Positions 24,997 to 33,787 are shown, counted from the stretch's first letter. The stretch: 64,000 nucleotides of DNA from UBA11090 sp035560555 (GCA_035560555.1 DATMZF010000065.1:1-64000); one strand, 5' to 3'. The notes: generated by a model from the sequence alone, not told the origin. Made by a program: numbers and translations.

Positions 24997-25700
24997 TGCT
25001 TGTGGTAAAAAACCTCAAAGTGAACTACGGCAAAATTGAGGCCATAAAGGATGTATCCTTCGAAGTTCCGGATGGCAAGATCGTCACGCTCATCGGCGCC
25101 AACGGGGCCGGCAAGACGACCACGCTCCGCGCCCTCTCCGGCCTGGAAAAATGTTCGGGAGGAAGCATCCTCTTCGATGGCAGGGAAATCGCCAACGTGG
25201 ACGCCCACCGGCTCGTCCCGATGGGGATCAGCCACGTCCCCGAAGGCCGCAAGATATTTCCCACGCTGACGGTTCGCGAAAACCTCGAACTCGCCGGCTG
25301 GACCATCAAGGACAAAAAAATCGTAAAGCAGCGCATGGAGGAAGTCTTCGAAATTTTCCCGCGCGTAAAGGAAAGGGCTAACCAGCTGGGGGGCACCCTT
25401 TCCGGGGGAGAGCAGCAGATGCTGGCCGTCGGAAGGGCTCTCGTCACGGGGGGAAAGCTTCTCCTCCTGGACGAACCATCCATGGGGCTTGCCCCCGTCC
25501 TCGTCGATGAAATATTCGAGCAGATCGTGGCGATAAACAGACGCGGCACGACCATACTCCTCGTCGAGCAGAATGCCGCCGAGGCCCTCGACATCGCCGA
25601 TTTCGCCTATGTCCTGGAAGTCGGCTACACGACGATAAGCGGTTCGGCCAAGGAAATCGCCGCCGATCCGCGCGTCAGGGAAGCGTACTTAGGGGTATAG
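24996..25700 (+). CDS. livF: Branched-chain amino acid ABC transporter, ATPase LivF
   Basis: A 234-residue ATPase, second of the pair. Walker A GANGAGKTTTLRALSGL near residue 35, signature GGTLSGGEQQMLAVGRALV, Walker B LLLLDEPSMGLAP and the switch His replaced by Gln in LLVEQNAAEALD, all as in LivF. The ATG overlaps the livG TGA (TGATG). The motif SHVPEGRKIFPTLTVRENLE is diagnostic of the LivF branch. A terminator follows at 25754, closing the operon. Confidence 0.95.
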   Translation: MLVVKNLKVNYGKIEAIKDVSFEVPDGKIVTLIGANGAGKTTTLRALSGLEKCSGGSILFDGREIANVDAHRLVPMGISHVPEGRKIFPTLTVRENLELAGWTIKDKKIVKQRMEEVFEIFPRVKERANQLGGTLSGGEQQMLAVGRALVTGGKLLLLDEPSMGLAPVLVDEIFEQIVAINRRGTTILLVEQNAAEALDIADFAYVLEVGYTTISGSAKEIAADPRVREAYLGV

Positions 25701-25753
25701 CGGCAAAACCAGACAGGATCGGCTGGATTGATATGATCGACTTGAAAAAAATG

Positions 25754-25806
25754 GCTAAAGAGAGAGAAGAATATCTTTGTTCTCCTCCTTCTTTAGCTTT
25801 TTTTAT
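25754..25806 (+). terminator. Terminator after livF
   Basis: GCTAAAG (25754-25760) pairs with CTTTAGC (25791-25797), with further partial pairing of the purine- and pyrimidine-rich arms between them, followed by a T-rich run. Confidence 0.75.
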
Positions 25807-25905
25807 GCTTTCGTTTCTTCTTTCCGGCTAAAGCAGACAAGGATTTTTTCACGGAAAACATCCCTATGCCCCTGCCGGTTTTTATCCCTAAGGACAATAT
25901 TTTTC

Positions 25906-25934
25906 TTGCGGAACCAACCGATCGGTGCTAGATT
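25906..25934 (+). promoter_or_regulatory. Promoter for the flavoprotein gene
   Basis: TTGCGG at 25906-25911, a 17-base spacer containing the palindrome CCGATCGG, and TAGATT at 25929-25934, preceded by TGC (extended -10). The leader is about 54 bases. Confidence 0.5.
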
Positions 25935-25942
25935 CTTTTGAA

Positions 25943-25962
25943 CGATAAATACATTCTTATCG
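25943..25962 (+). promoter_or_regulatory. Possible operator downstream of the flavoprotein promoter
   Basis: A 6-bp inverted repeat, CGATAA and TTATCG, separated by eight bases, lies just after the predicted transcription start. The spacing would suit a dimeric regulator. Inference only. Confidence 0.3.
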
Positions 25963-25994
25963 ATTCAAAAAGCATTATTAGGGGGAAGAGACTC

Positions 25995-28496
25995 ATGAAG
26001 CGTTCAAGAATTTTAGCCCTGGCGCTTATGGTGCAGCTGCTGATCCTTTCGGCATGCACGAACGCGCCATTAGGGAAAGGTACCGCGGGTATATATACTC
26101 CAGGGACCTATACGGCGTCCGGGAAAGGCTACGGCGGTATGGTGGATGTGACGGTCACCGTGGACACTAAGAAAATTACCTCGGTCAAGGTCCAGGGAGA
26201 CAAGGAAACCAAGGGAATTGGCTCGAGGGCAATCGACGAACTCCCTTCAAAGATCGTGGCCGCCAATGGCAAGGTTGACGCCGTGGCGGGGGCTTCCTTC
26301 ACTTCAGCGGCGATCTTCGAAGGCCTGAGCGGCGCCTTGAACAAGGCTAAAGGCAACGTCGTCATCGCGGCGCCGATCTCTTTCAAGCCCGGTACATACT
26401 TCGGCAAAGCGAAAGGCTACAACGGAGACGTGGTCCTGAAAGTAACCTTCACCGAGAATTCGATCGCCGACATCGCCGTTGACAAATCCAAGGAAACCGA
26501 GCACGTCGGCGACTCCGCCTATCCCATTATCCTCAAGGATATCAAAGACTTCACCTCCACGGGCGTGGATATCGTTTCGGGAGCCACCTTCACGAGCCGA
26601 GCCTCCCTGCTCGCCGTGGAGGACGCGGCGAAACAGGCCGGCTGTGACCTGGCGGCTCTTCGCAAAGGCGCGAAACCTTTCATTCTTACCCCGGGACCGA
26701 AGATCGTCGAAAGTTACGACGTCGTGATCGTGGGCGCGGGAGGAGCTGGCATGGCCGCCGCCGCCCAGTCCGCGCAGGAAGGGGTCACTGTCCTCGTCAT
26801 CGAGAAAGCCGCGGAGATGGGGGGCAACACCCTCGTGTCGGGCGGCGCGTATCAGGCTGTACAACCATCGATGGTCTGGGATCCGAAGAACCCCGAGGCC
26901 ACCACAGGCATCTACGAGCCCACAAACACCGTCGTTCCGAAATTCAAGAGCGATGTGGGACGCCTCGCCACGCTCAAGACTATCTTGGACTGGAGCGAAA
27001 AGCCTTTCGACGGCACGATAAAAGACAAAGCCGCGATAAAGGATGTCGACAGCTACAACCTGCCAGCCCGCGGTGTCCATCCCGATTACCTCCCCACTCT
27101 CCTTACGCTGAAGGGGCAGATTAAGGAATACATCGCCTACGCCGACAAGCACTTCGCGATGGGACAGAAAGAAACCGATCTCACCGTGTTTTCAACCCCC
27201 GAACTCTTCGTCTTCCAGACCTACTACGGCGGGCTTCGCCTGGACAAGGCCAAGGAAAAGTGGATCACGAACGATTTCGCCCTGGTGGACCAGATCTGCC
27301 GCCAGGCCTACGACATCAGGCCATGGCTCGAGAAGCAGGGAGCCATCATAGACAATGCCCAGAGAACATTGATCGGCTGCCTCTGGCAGCGAATCAACCC
27401 CGTGCAGGGCGGCGTCGTGGACGGCGTCAAGTATTCCGGAAAGTGGGGCGCTTATTTCAAGGTTCCCGAGAATACCCTGCTTAAGGCGAACCCGAAGAAC
27501 AAAATCATGTACCGGACAACCGCGACATCCTTGTTGACCAAGCAGGGTCGCGTTACCGGGGTCAAGGCCAAGCGGTTTGACGGAACGGAAGTCGAGATTA
27601 CGGCGACCAAGGGCGTCATCCTCGCTACGGGCGGCTATGGCGCCAATATAAAGATGGTCATGGACACTAATGAGTATTGGGACTCGAAGTTCCTTACCGC
27701 GAATATCAAGACCACCAACCGCAACCTCGCCCAGGGCGAAGGAATCACCATGGGCAAGGCCGCCGGCGCGGCTGTCACCGGCATGGGTTGGACTCAGCTC
27801 ATGCCTCTCGGCTGGATCGATAATGGAAACCTCGCGGGCGGTACCGGCGAAAACGTCATTTATATCAGTCCCGCTGGCACTCCGAACACGGGCAAACGCT
27901 ATGTGGATGAGGCGGCCGAGCGCGATGTGCTTAGCCAGGGCGCCTTCGATTTCGGCACCGATGGCGGACAGTATATCGAACTGAGCAATCCAGGAACCCT
28001 CGCTAGCTCGGCGGGAGTCCCTGGCGCGGCAACCAGCGGCGCCAACATCCCTGGAAGAGTCTTCATAGGGACTTTGGACGAAGCCGCCGCGATGCTTAAG
28101 ATAGATGCCGCGGTCCTAAAGAAAACAATCTCAGACTACGACGCCTTTATTATCGGTGCCACCGACAAGAAGCCGGTACCTAACAAAACCGCCTATCGCG
28201 GCACAATCGGCAGCTGCTCAAAGGACGCTAAAGGCAACTACCTTGTCGACACTTACAAGATCGATCAGGTTATGGTTCGCTGGATGGCGCCATCTACCCA
28301 TCACACGATGGGCGGGCTCGTCGTGGATACAAGCCGTCATGTTCTGAACGCGAAAAACAAAGTCATCCCAGGCCTCTACGCCGCTGGAGAGGTTACCGGC
28401 GGTTTCTTTGCCGGGAATCGACTAGGCGGCAACGCGGTCATGGAAATCCTCGTATCGGGCAGGATTGCGGGTACTTCCGCGTCGAAGGGAAAATAA
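25995..28496 (+). CDS. Exported flavoprotein reductase: two FMN-binding domains plus fumarate-reductase-like FAD domain
   Basis: An 833-residue lipoprotein: signal with lipobox LSAC, Cys21. Two FMN-binding domains follow (about 30-112 and 125-212); the second has the canonical flavinylation motif DIVSGATFTS, the first a variant DAVAGASFTS, so ApbE-type covalent FMN is expected. The FAD domain starts at about 242 (VVIVGAGGAGMAAAAQSAQE). Catalytic-type residues of flavocytochrome c fumarate reductases are kept: Arg643 in AAERD, His770 in HHTMGG and Arg809 in GNRLGGN. The substrate-binding His of QAHPT is replaced by Met603 in QLMPLGW, so fumarate is unlikely; urocanate or another enoate is possible. 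GGGGGAAG precedes ATG 25995. It probably acts outside the membrane as a respiratory electron sink. Confidence 0.85.
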   Translation: MKRSRILALALMVQLLILSACTNAPLGKGTAGIYTPGTYTASGKGYGGMVDVTVTVDTKKITSVKVQGDKETKGIGSRAIDELPSKIVAANGKVDAVAGASFTSAAIFEGLSGALNKAKGNVVIAAPISFKPGTYFGKAKGYNGDVVLKVTFTENSIADIAVDKSKETEHVGDSAYPIILKDIKDFTSTGVDIVSGATFTSRASLLAVEDAAKQAGCDLAALRKGAKPFILTPGPKIVESYDVVIVGAGGAGMAAAAQSAQEGVTVLVIEKAAEMGGNTLVSGGAYQAVQPSMVWDPKNPEATTGIYEPTNTVVPKFKSDVGRLATLKTILDWSEKPFDGTIKDKAAIKDVDSYNLPARGVHPDYLPTLLTLKGQIKEYIAYADKHFAMGQKETDLTVFSTPELFVFQTYYGGLRLDKAKEKWITNDFALVDQICRQAYDIRPWLEKQGAIIDNAQRTLIGCLWQRINPVQGGVVDGVKYSGKWGAYFKVPENTLLKANPKNKIMYRTTATSLLTKQGRVTGVKAKRFDGTEVEITATKGVILATGGYGANIKMVMDTNEYWDSKFLTANIKTTNRNLAQGEGITMGKAAGAAVTGMGWTQLMPLGWIDNGNLAGGTGENVIYISPAGTPNTGKRYVDEAAERDVLSQGAFDFGTDGGQYIELSNPGTLASSAGVPGAATSGANIPGRVFIGTLDEAAAMLKIDAAVLKKTISDYDAFIIGATDKKPVPNKTAYRGTIGSCSKDAKGNYLVDTYKIDQVMVRWMAPSTHHTMGGLVVDTSRHVLNAKNKVIPGLYAAGEVTGGFFAGNRLGGNAVMEILVSGRIAGTSASKGK

Positions 28497-28535
28497 ATTA
28501 GCCTGTGAATTCGCTTCATCAGGCAATGCGTAAAG

Positions 28536-28575
28536 AAAGGCTGTCCGAGTCACTCTGCGGACAGCCTTTCTTTTT
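28536..28575 (+). terminator. Terminator after the flavoprotein gene
   Basis: A 12-bp stem AAAGGCTGTCCG/CGGACAGCCTTT with a loop of about ten bases, followed by CTTTTT. Confidence 0.88.
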
Positions 28576-28627
28576 ATCCGCCACGCCGCGGAACCATGTA
28601 AATCCATTCTACTTTTCTATTCTCGCT

Positions 28628-28663
28628 ATAATAAAAGGCCCCGTGGAATTCCACGGGGCCTTT
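28628..28663 (-). terminator. Terminator of the S10-spc-alpha ribosomal operon
   Basis: A perfect 13-bp stem AAAGGCCCCGTGG/CCACGGGGCCTTT with an AATT loop (28634-28663). Read on the minus strand it is followed by TTTTATTAT. It closes the long ribosomal protein transcript and faces the flavoprotein terminator. Confidence 0.9.
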
Positions 28664-28680
28664 CGACATGCATGTTCGGC

Positions 28681-28851
28681 TTATTTTTTGTTGGCGAGAG
28701 TGGCTTTGCAGGTTTTGCAGATCTTGGTCTTCTTGCCCTCGATCTCCTGCTCGTAGAGAACCTTCACGGATTCCCTCTTGCAGATGGGGCACGTGCCGCG
28801 GCCATGTGCCGCGATTTCCATAAGGCCCTTCCCTCTGTGCGCTTTGGACAT
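28681..28851 (-). CDS. Small zinc-ribbon protein downstream of rplQ
   Basis: A 56-residue basic protein that I do not recognise as a named family. It has two CxxC pairs, Cys21/Cys24 (CPICKRES) and Cys45/Cys48 (CKTCKATL), giving a four-cysteine zinc ribbon, with a basic N-terminus (MSKAHRGKGLMEIAAHGRG). The AGGAGG site five bases before the ATG and the 16-base gap after rplQ show that it is a translated last gene of the alpha operon. Its place, charge and zinc site suggest a ribosome- or RNA polymerase-associated factor. It is short enough to be missed by gene finders. Confidence 0.75.
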   Translation of the reverse strand: MSKAHRGKGLMEIAAHGRGTCPICKRESVKVLYEQEIEGKKTKICKTCKATLANKK

Positions 28852-28867
28852 AGTATCCTCCTGGCCC

Positions 28868-29305
28868 TTACTCGGCTTTCTTGGCGGCCGTGGCCTTGGC
28901 TTTCTTTTCGGCCTTGCGCTTGTCGCGTTCCGCCTTCTTTTCGTCCATCTTCCTGTCGACCAGTTCGAGGATCACCATATCGGCTCCATCGTTGGCACGC
29001 GCGCCAATCCTGAGGATCCTGGTGTAGCCACCGGCCCTATCCTTGAAGCGGGGACCTATGTCGGTGAAGAGCTTGGCGAGAATCGCCTCGTCGGTGATTT
29101 TTCTGCCGATGATCCTGCGATTGTGGACCGAATCTTCCTTCGCCCTGGTGATCATCTTTTCGGCGAGACGGCGGGTCTCGATAGCCTTGGCACGGGTAGT
29201 CTCGATTCGCTCGTGCTTGAAGAGGACCGTCGCCATGTTCCTGAGAAGGGCTTTTCGGTGGGCCGATACCCTGTTCAGTTTGTTAAACCCGATTTTATGC
29301 TTCAT
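28868..29305 (-). CDS. rplQ: 50S ribosomal protein L17
   Basis: A 145-residue protein. The conserved N-terminal region MKHKIGFNKLNRVSAHRKAL and the RNMATVLFKHERIETT and AKEDSVHNRRI segments identify L17. After about residue 118 a Lys/Ala/Glu-rich tail (KAERDKRKAEKKAKATAAKK) extends beyond the common 115-125 residue length. Its start codon lies inside the end of rpoA (11-base overlap), so the two are translationally coupled. Confidence 0.97.
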   Translation of the reverse strand: MKHKIGFNKLNRVSAHRKALLRNMATVLFKHERIETTRAKAIETRRLAEKMITRAKEDSVHNRRIIGRKITDEAILAKLFTDIGPRFKDRAGGYTRILRIGARANDGADMVILELVDRKMDEKKAERDKRKAEKKAKATAAKKAE

Positions 29306-30350
29306 CAGTCTCTTCCTTCTTCATGCTGAGTTTTAGATAGTTCCGCAAGGGGGTGTAGTCCGTCATTCCCAGGCTTAGATTCCATTCGCCGAGTTTCGCC
29401 TTGATCTCCAGGAGGGATTTCTTGCCGAAATTCCGGGTCTTGGTGATCTCTTCTTCCGTCTTTCTCGTCAGATCGCCTATCGTCTTGATGTTGGCGTTCT
29501 TGAGGCAGTTGGAGGACCTTACGGAAAGCTCCAGTTCCTCGACGGGGGTATTGAGAATCTGCCTCACCCTTTCTTCTATCTCATCGTTCTGCTCGTCGCC
29601 CGAAGCCTCATCCTCATCGAAATTGATGAAGATCGAAAAATGGTCCTTGGCGATTTTCGCCGCCTCGCCGAGAGCGTCTTCGGGGCGGGTCGTTCCATCG
29701 GTCCAAATCTCCAGATTCAGTTTGTCATAGTCCGAGCGCTGACCGACCCTGGTGGGTTCGATCGAATACTTGACTTTCGTGACCGGGGTAAAAATCGCGT
29801 CCATCGGTATGGTGCCCACGATTTCGATGTACCGCTCGTTGACTTCGGCGGGCACGTAGCCCCTTCCCAAGTCAACCTGGATTTCGATGTCGAGGTGCAC
29901 ATCTTTATCCAGGGTCGCGATCTTGATCTCGGGATTCAATACTTCAATCGGCTTGTCGGCCGAGAAGAAAGATCCGCGGATCTCATCGATTCCCTGAACC
30001 TCATAGAGGAAAGTGCCCTGTTCCTGGTCGTTGGGCAGACGCACTCTCAGCTGCTTGAGGCTATTCAGGAATTCTATAGTATCTTCCACGACGCCAGGGA
30101 TCGTCTCGAATTCGCTGGTGATGATGTGCTGCGCGCCCTCGTCATCGTAGCGAACGATTCTGACCGCGGTTATCGCATACCCCTGGATAGATGAAAGCAA
30201 AATGCGGCGCAGGGTGTTTCCAACCGTTGTTCCATATCCAGGCTCGAAAGGATAGGCGATGAACTTTCCGTACGACGGCCCTGATTCGCTTTGCTCGTAG
30301 GTAATGCCCTTCGGCCTCTTGAAACCCTTGAGAAGGTTCTTCCGCGCCAT
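29295..30350 (-). CDS. rpoA: RNA polymerase subunit alpha
   Basis: A 351-residue subunit that nucleates RNA polymerase assembly. The N-terminal domain (1 to about 235) has GYGTTVGNTLRRILLSSIQG, the dimerisation motif. An acidic linker (FDEDEASGDEQNDEIEE) leads to the C-terminal domain, which carries LKNANIKTIGDLTRKTEEE and RNFGKKSLLEIKAKL, the surface that contacts UP elements and activators. It lies between rpsD and rplQ as in the classical alpha operon. It is somewhat longer than E. coli alpha because of the linker. Confidence 0.98.
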   Translation of the reverse strand: MARKNLLKGFKRPKGITYEQSESGPSYGKFIAYPFEPGYGTTVGNTLRRILLSSIQGYAITAVRIVRYDDEGAQHIITSEFETIPGVVEDTIEFLNSLKQLRVRLPNDQEQGTFLYEVQGIDEIRGSFFSADKPIEVLNPEIKIATLDKDVHLDIEIQVDLGRGYVPAEVNERYIEIVGTIPMDAIFTPVTKVKYSIEPTRVGQRSDYDKLNLEIWTDGTTRPEDALGEAAKIAKDHFSIFINFDEDEASGDEQNDEIEERVRQILNTPVEELELSVRSSNCLKNANIKTIGDLTRKTEEEITKTRNFGKKSLLEIKAKLGEWNLSLGMTDYTPLRNYLKLSMKKEETDEA

Positions 30351-30359
30351 TTCGGCTCC

Positions 30360-30995
30360 TTATTTCGAGTAAAGCTCGACGACGAGCTGCTCGCGAATAT
30401 CTGCCATATCGGTGATATCCTGGCGATGTGGGTAAGCGACAAGACGGCCGGTCATGTCGTCTGGGTTGATCTCGATCCAGGGCATGGTGCCTGACTTGCC
30501 GACTTCCTGCAGAGCGTTCTTGATCAGCTCCAGCTTCTTCGCCTGCTCAACTACCGAAATCTTGTCCCCAGCTTTCACGGAGAAGGACGAGATGTTTACG
30601 CGCTTGCCATTCACGGCTATATGGCCATGTCCGACGAGCTGGCGCGCCTGCGCTCGGGAAGTCGCGAGGTGCATTCTGTACACCACATTGTCGAGTCTGC
30701 GCTCGAGAAGGATGAAGAGGTTCTCGCCCGTTTTCCCCGGCATGGAGAGGGCTTTTTCGAAGGAATTGCGGAACTGCGCTTCCATGAGACCATAGGCTCT
30801 TTTGAGCGTCTGCTTCTCGCGAAGCTGAACGGCGTATTCCGACTTCTTGCCCATTCTGGCTTTCGGGGCCTTCCCTGGCGGAAGGCGCTTGCGGTTCACG
30901 GGGCATTTGTCGCTTTTGCAGCGGTCGCCCTTGAGGAAAAGTTTTTTCTGCTCGGTGCGGCAAAGCCTGCACACGGGTCCTATATAACGTGCCAT
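30360..30995 (-). CDS. rpsD: 30S ribosomal protein S4
   Basis: A 211-residue primary 16S rRNA-binding protein. It keeps a zinc motif (Cys9, Cys12, Cys26, Cys31 in CRLC...CKSDKC) and the S4 RNA-binding domain RLDNVVYRMHLATSRAQARQ followed by HGHIAVNGKRV. The start at 30995 gives the usual MARYIGPVCRLCR opening; a longer upstream frame is not supported. It sits between rpsK and rpoA. Confidence 0.97.
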   Translation of the reverse strand: MARYIGPVCRLCRTEQKKLFLKGDRCKSDKCPVNRKRLPPGKAPKARMGKKSEYAVQLREKQTLKRAYGLMEAQFRNSFEKALSMPGKTGENLFILLERRLDNVVYRMHLATSRAQARQLVGHGHIAVNGKRVNISSFSVKAGDKISVVEQAKKLELIKNALQEVGKSGTMPWIEINPDDMTGRLVAYPHRQDITDMADIREQLVVELYSK

Positions 30996-31011
30996 TTTTT
31001 CCAACCCCCTG

Positions 31012-31395
31012 TCAGATACGGCGAGCCTTTCTGGGCCTGCAACCATTATGGGGAATGGGTGTTACGTCGCTTATGGTTTTCACCTTAAGTCCAAGCGCAC
31101 CCAACTGACGAATCGCGGATTCGCGTCCGATCCCAGGTCCCTTCACGAAGACATGAACCTCGCGAAGGCCAGAGTTCATGGCTTTCTGCACCACGGTTTC
31201 CGCAACAGTCTGAGCGGCAAAGGGGGTGGATTTTTTCGCCCCTCTGAACTGATGCGTGCCCGAACTGGACCAAGCGATGGTGTTTCCGTTCAAATCCGTG
31301 ATCGTAATGATAGTGTTGTTGAAAGTCGCCTGGATATAGACGTTGCCTTCGTAAACACTCTTCTTCTCTTTTCTCTTCTTCGTAGTAACTGCCAC
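31012..31395 (-). CDS. rpsK: 30S ribosomal protein S11
   Basis: A 127-residue platform protein. GNVYIQATFNNTIITITDLNG and the C-terminal PHNGCRPRKARRI are diagnostic. The start is GTG (GTG GCA GTT), placed behind a G-rich site after rpsM. It is immediately upstream of rpsD. Confidence 0.97.
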   Translation of the reverse strand: MAVTTKKRKEKKSVYEGNVYIQATFNNTIITITDLNGNTIAWSSSGTHQFRGAKKSTPFAAQTVAETVVQKAMNSGLREVHVFVKGPGIGRESAIRQLGALGLKVKTISDVTPIPHNGCRPRKARRI

Positions 31396-31411
31396 TTTGG
31401 CGCCCCTTTAG

Positions 31412-31783
31412 TTATGCAGCCTTCTTCTTGTTGGCGACAGTCTTGCGCTTGCCCTTCCTGGTGCGCGCATTCGTCCTGGTCCTCTGTCCATTGACAGGAA
31501 GTCCTTTCCTGTGCCTTAGGCCACGGTAGCATCCGATGTCCATGAGCCTCTTGATGTTGAGGGCGATTTCGGTTCGAAGACGTCCTTCGACCTTGAAATC
31601 ATTCTCAATCACCTTGCGAAGCTCGTTGATCTCTTCATTCGAAAGCTCATTGATCTTTTTATTGGGATCAATACCTGTGGTTTCGCAAATTTTCTTAGCG
31701 CTTGTCCTGCCCAACCCATAAATATACGTTAGGGCAATTTCGACATGCTTGTTGGGGAGGTCAATTCCCGCTATACGTGCCAT
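31412..31783 (-). CDS. rpsM: 30S ribosomal protein S13
   Basis: A 123-residue head protein that contacts the 50S subunit and P-site tRNA. MARIAGIDLPNKHVEIALTY and the C-terminal GLRHRKGLPVNGQRTRTNAR are typical. The ATG at 31783 has an ideal AGGAGG site; an in-frame upstream extension would overlap rpmJ and was rejected. Confidence 0.97.
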   Translation of the reverse strand: MARIAGIDLPNKHVEIALTYIYGLGRTSAKKICETTGIDPNKKINELSNEEINELRKVIENDFKVEGRLRTEIALNIKRLMDIGCYRGLRHRKGLPVNGQRTRTNARTRKGKRKTVANKKKAA

Positions 31784-31800
31784 GAGATTCCTCCTGCCCT

Positions 31801-31914
31801 TCAGCCTTGCTTCTGTTTGTGCTTCGGGTTTTCGCAAACGATCCTGACAACGCCATTCCTGCGAATGACCTTGCACTTGTCGCATATTTTCTTAACGCTC
31901 GTCCTGACCTTCAT
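31801..31914 (-). CDS. rpmJ: 50S ribosomal protein L36
   Basis: A 37-residue zinc-binding protein, MKVRTSVKKICDKCKVIRRN and onward, with ligands Cys11, Cys14, Cys27 and His32 (the C+ form). It lies between secY and rpsM, the usual start of the alpha operon. infA, map and adk, often found between secY and rpmJ, are absent here. Confidence 0.96.
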   Translation of the reverse strand: MKVRTSVKKICDKCKVIRRNGVVRIVCENPKHKQKQG

Positions 31915-31966
31915 AGGTTCCCCTTATGCGTGAACACGCAATTAAATACCATATTCCAAAAAATTT

Positions 31967-33289
31967 CTACAGGTTCCTGGCCTTGATGTGGCCTTTTCGG
32001 ACCAAGCCATCGTGGTGATGCATCTTGAGCATGCCTTCCACCTGGGACATGGTGTCGAGATCGACGCCGACCAGGATCAGAAGCGATGTGCCTCCGAGAA
32101 GATACGCCAGCTCGCTCGGGAACTTGAACAGCTGCTGTACCAAGCTCGGTATCAACGCGATCAGGGCGAGATACAGCGATCCGGGAAGGATGATCCTATT
32201 CAGGATCCTGTTGAGGTACTCTTCCATCTTTTCGCTTCGGATGCCGGGAATGGAGCCGCCATTCTCGCGGATATTCTTGGAGATTTCCTGGGGATTCAGC
32301 GAAACCTGCGTGTAGAAGTATGCGAAGAAGATGATCAGCACAACGTAGAGGAGGTTGTACCAGAACCCGTTTGGCCTGAGCCAGTAGGAGAAGTCCCTGA
32401 GCCACTTGGCCTGCACACCGAAACTCTGCGCGATCTGCAGGGGGAATGTAAGGAGGCTCGACGCGAAAATTACTGGGATGACGCCAGACGGATTGATCTT
32501 GAATGGGATATAGGTGTTCTGCGCACCGTACATCTTTCGTCCGACAACGCGCTTGGCATAGTTGACCGGAATCTTTCTCTGTCCCTGCTGCTCGAGAACA
32601 ACGAGGGAAACAATGCTCACGAACATGGCGATGACGACGATCGCGTAAACGGCGTTTATCTCACCGGCCTGAATTTTCTTTACAAGCTCGAAACTGGCGT
32701 TAGGAAGCCTCGCCACGATGCCCGCGAAAATCAGGATCGAGATGCCGTTGCCGATACCTCGCTTGGTGATCTGCTCGCCGATCCACACGAGGAACATCGT
32801 TCCCGTCGTCACCGTGAGGATTGAAATGAGAATGTACATCGTCCTGTTGGACATTACGATGGCGTCGGGTATTCTGTCCGCCCACACCGTGCTGGAGTAG
32901 CCCTGGATCGCGCACACCAGGAGGGTGCCAATCTTAGTCCAGCGAGCGATCTTTTTGCGGCCGCCATCTTCCTCGGCGATATTCTTCATTTTCGGGAAGA
33001 CGATGAGAAGGAGCTGAATGATAATCTGCGTACTGATGTAGGGCATCACTCCCATCATGAACAGGGAGAAGTTCTTGAAAGCGCCGCCCGAGAAAAAGTC
33101 CAGATAATCGGTAATTCCGCTCGTTCCTCCGGTCTGGCTGGCGAAATAGGACTGAAGCGCGCTCGCGTTGATGCCCGGAATGGGCAGGTAAGCGCCGAGC
33201 CTAAACACAAACAGCCAGAAAAGTGTAAATAGTATTCTATCCTTGAGTTCTTTTATCCGGAAAATGTCTGTAAGCGGGTTTCCTGCCAT
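31967..33289 (-). CDS. secY: Protein translocase subunit SecY
   Basis: A 440-residue membrane protein with ten transmembrane segments that forms the protein-conducting channel. Features: FRLGAYLPIPGINASAL at the plug side, the SIVSLVVLEQQGQRKIPVNYA loop, NPQEISKNIRENGGSIPGIR and the C-terminal cytoplasmic loop before QQLFKFPSELAYLLGGTSLL. It follows rplO in the spc operon. Its partner secE is encoded at 59175 in this window. Confidence 0.97.
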   Translation of the reverse strand: MAGNPLTDIFRIKELKDRILFTLFWLFVFRLGAYLPIPGINASALQSYFASQTGGTSGITDYLDFFSGGAFKNFSLFMMGVMPYISTQIIIQLLLIVFPKMKNIAEEDGGRKKIARWTKIGTLLVCAIQGYSSTVWADRIPDAIVMSNRTMYILISILTVTTGTMFLVWIGEQITKRGIGNGISILIFAGIVARLPNASFELVKKIQAGEINAVYAIVVIAMFVSIVSLVVLEQQGQRKIPVNYAKRVVGRKMYGAQNTYIPFKINPSGVIPVIFASSLLTFPLQIAQSFGVQAKWLRDFSYWLRPNGFWYNLLYVVLIIFFAYFYTQVSLNPQEISKNIRENGGSIPGIRSEKMEEYLNRILNRIILPGSLYLALIALIPSLVQQLFKFPSELAYLLGGTSLLILVGVDLDTMSQVEGMLKMHHHDGLVRKGHIKARNL

Positions 33290-33313
33290 GCATTCCTGCC
33301 TTTACCGGAGCCT

Positions 33314-33787
33314 TCAGGCTTCCGTAGCCGATCCCATCGCCGTGGGGGTTTCGACTTTTCCGCTGGCCGCTTCGATTTTTGCCTTAGCACCGGCCGAGAT
33401 GGCATCGACGCTTACGTTCAGCGCGATGGATATGCTTCCATTGCCGAGCACTTTGATGAGCTGCTCGGGTTTCCTGATAAGGCCTTTCAGCAGAAGGGAA
33501 ACGGCGTCCACCGTCTCTCCCGCCTTGAATTTCATGACCAGATCCTCGATGTTGACGATCTGCCATTCCTTTCTGAAAGGATAGTTCGAGAATCCGCGGT
33601 GAGGCAGCCGCCTATAGAGAGGCATCTGGCCGCCCTCGAAACCGGGATAGGTCTTGCCGCCGGAGCGCGACTGCTGGCCTTTGTTGCCTCGCCCAGCCGT
33701 CGTTCCTCTGCCGGAACCCGTACCGCGTCCAACGATTCTCTTCTTTTTGTTGGCACCTTCCGGCGCGTGGAGCAGATAATCGGACAT
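33314..33787 (-). CDS. rplO: 50S ribosomal protein L15
   Basis: A 157-residue protein with the Gly/Arg-rich L15 N-terminus (KKRIVGRGTGSGRGTTAGRG, NKGQQSRSGG) and the GFEGGQMPLYRRLPHRGF motif. The ATG overlaps the rpmD stop (TGATG), giving tight coupling; a GTG one codon upstream is less likely. It precedes secY. Confidence 0.96.
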   Translation of the reverse strand: MSDYLLHAPEGANKKKRIVGRGTGSGRGTTAGRGNKGQQSRSGGKTYPGFEGGQMPLYRRLPHRGFSNYPFRKEWQIVNIEDLVMKFKAGETVDAVSLLLKGLIRKPEQLIKVLGNGSISIALNVSVDAISAGAKAKIEAASGKVETPTAMGSATEA

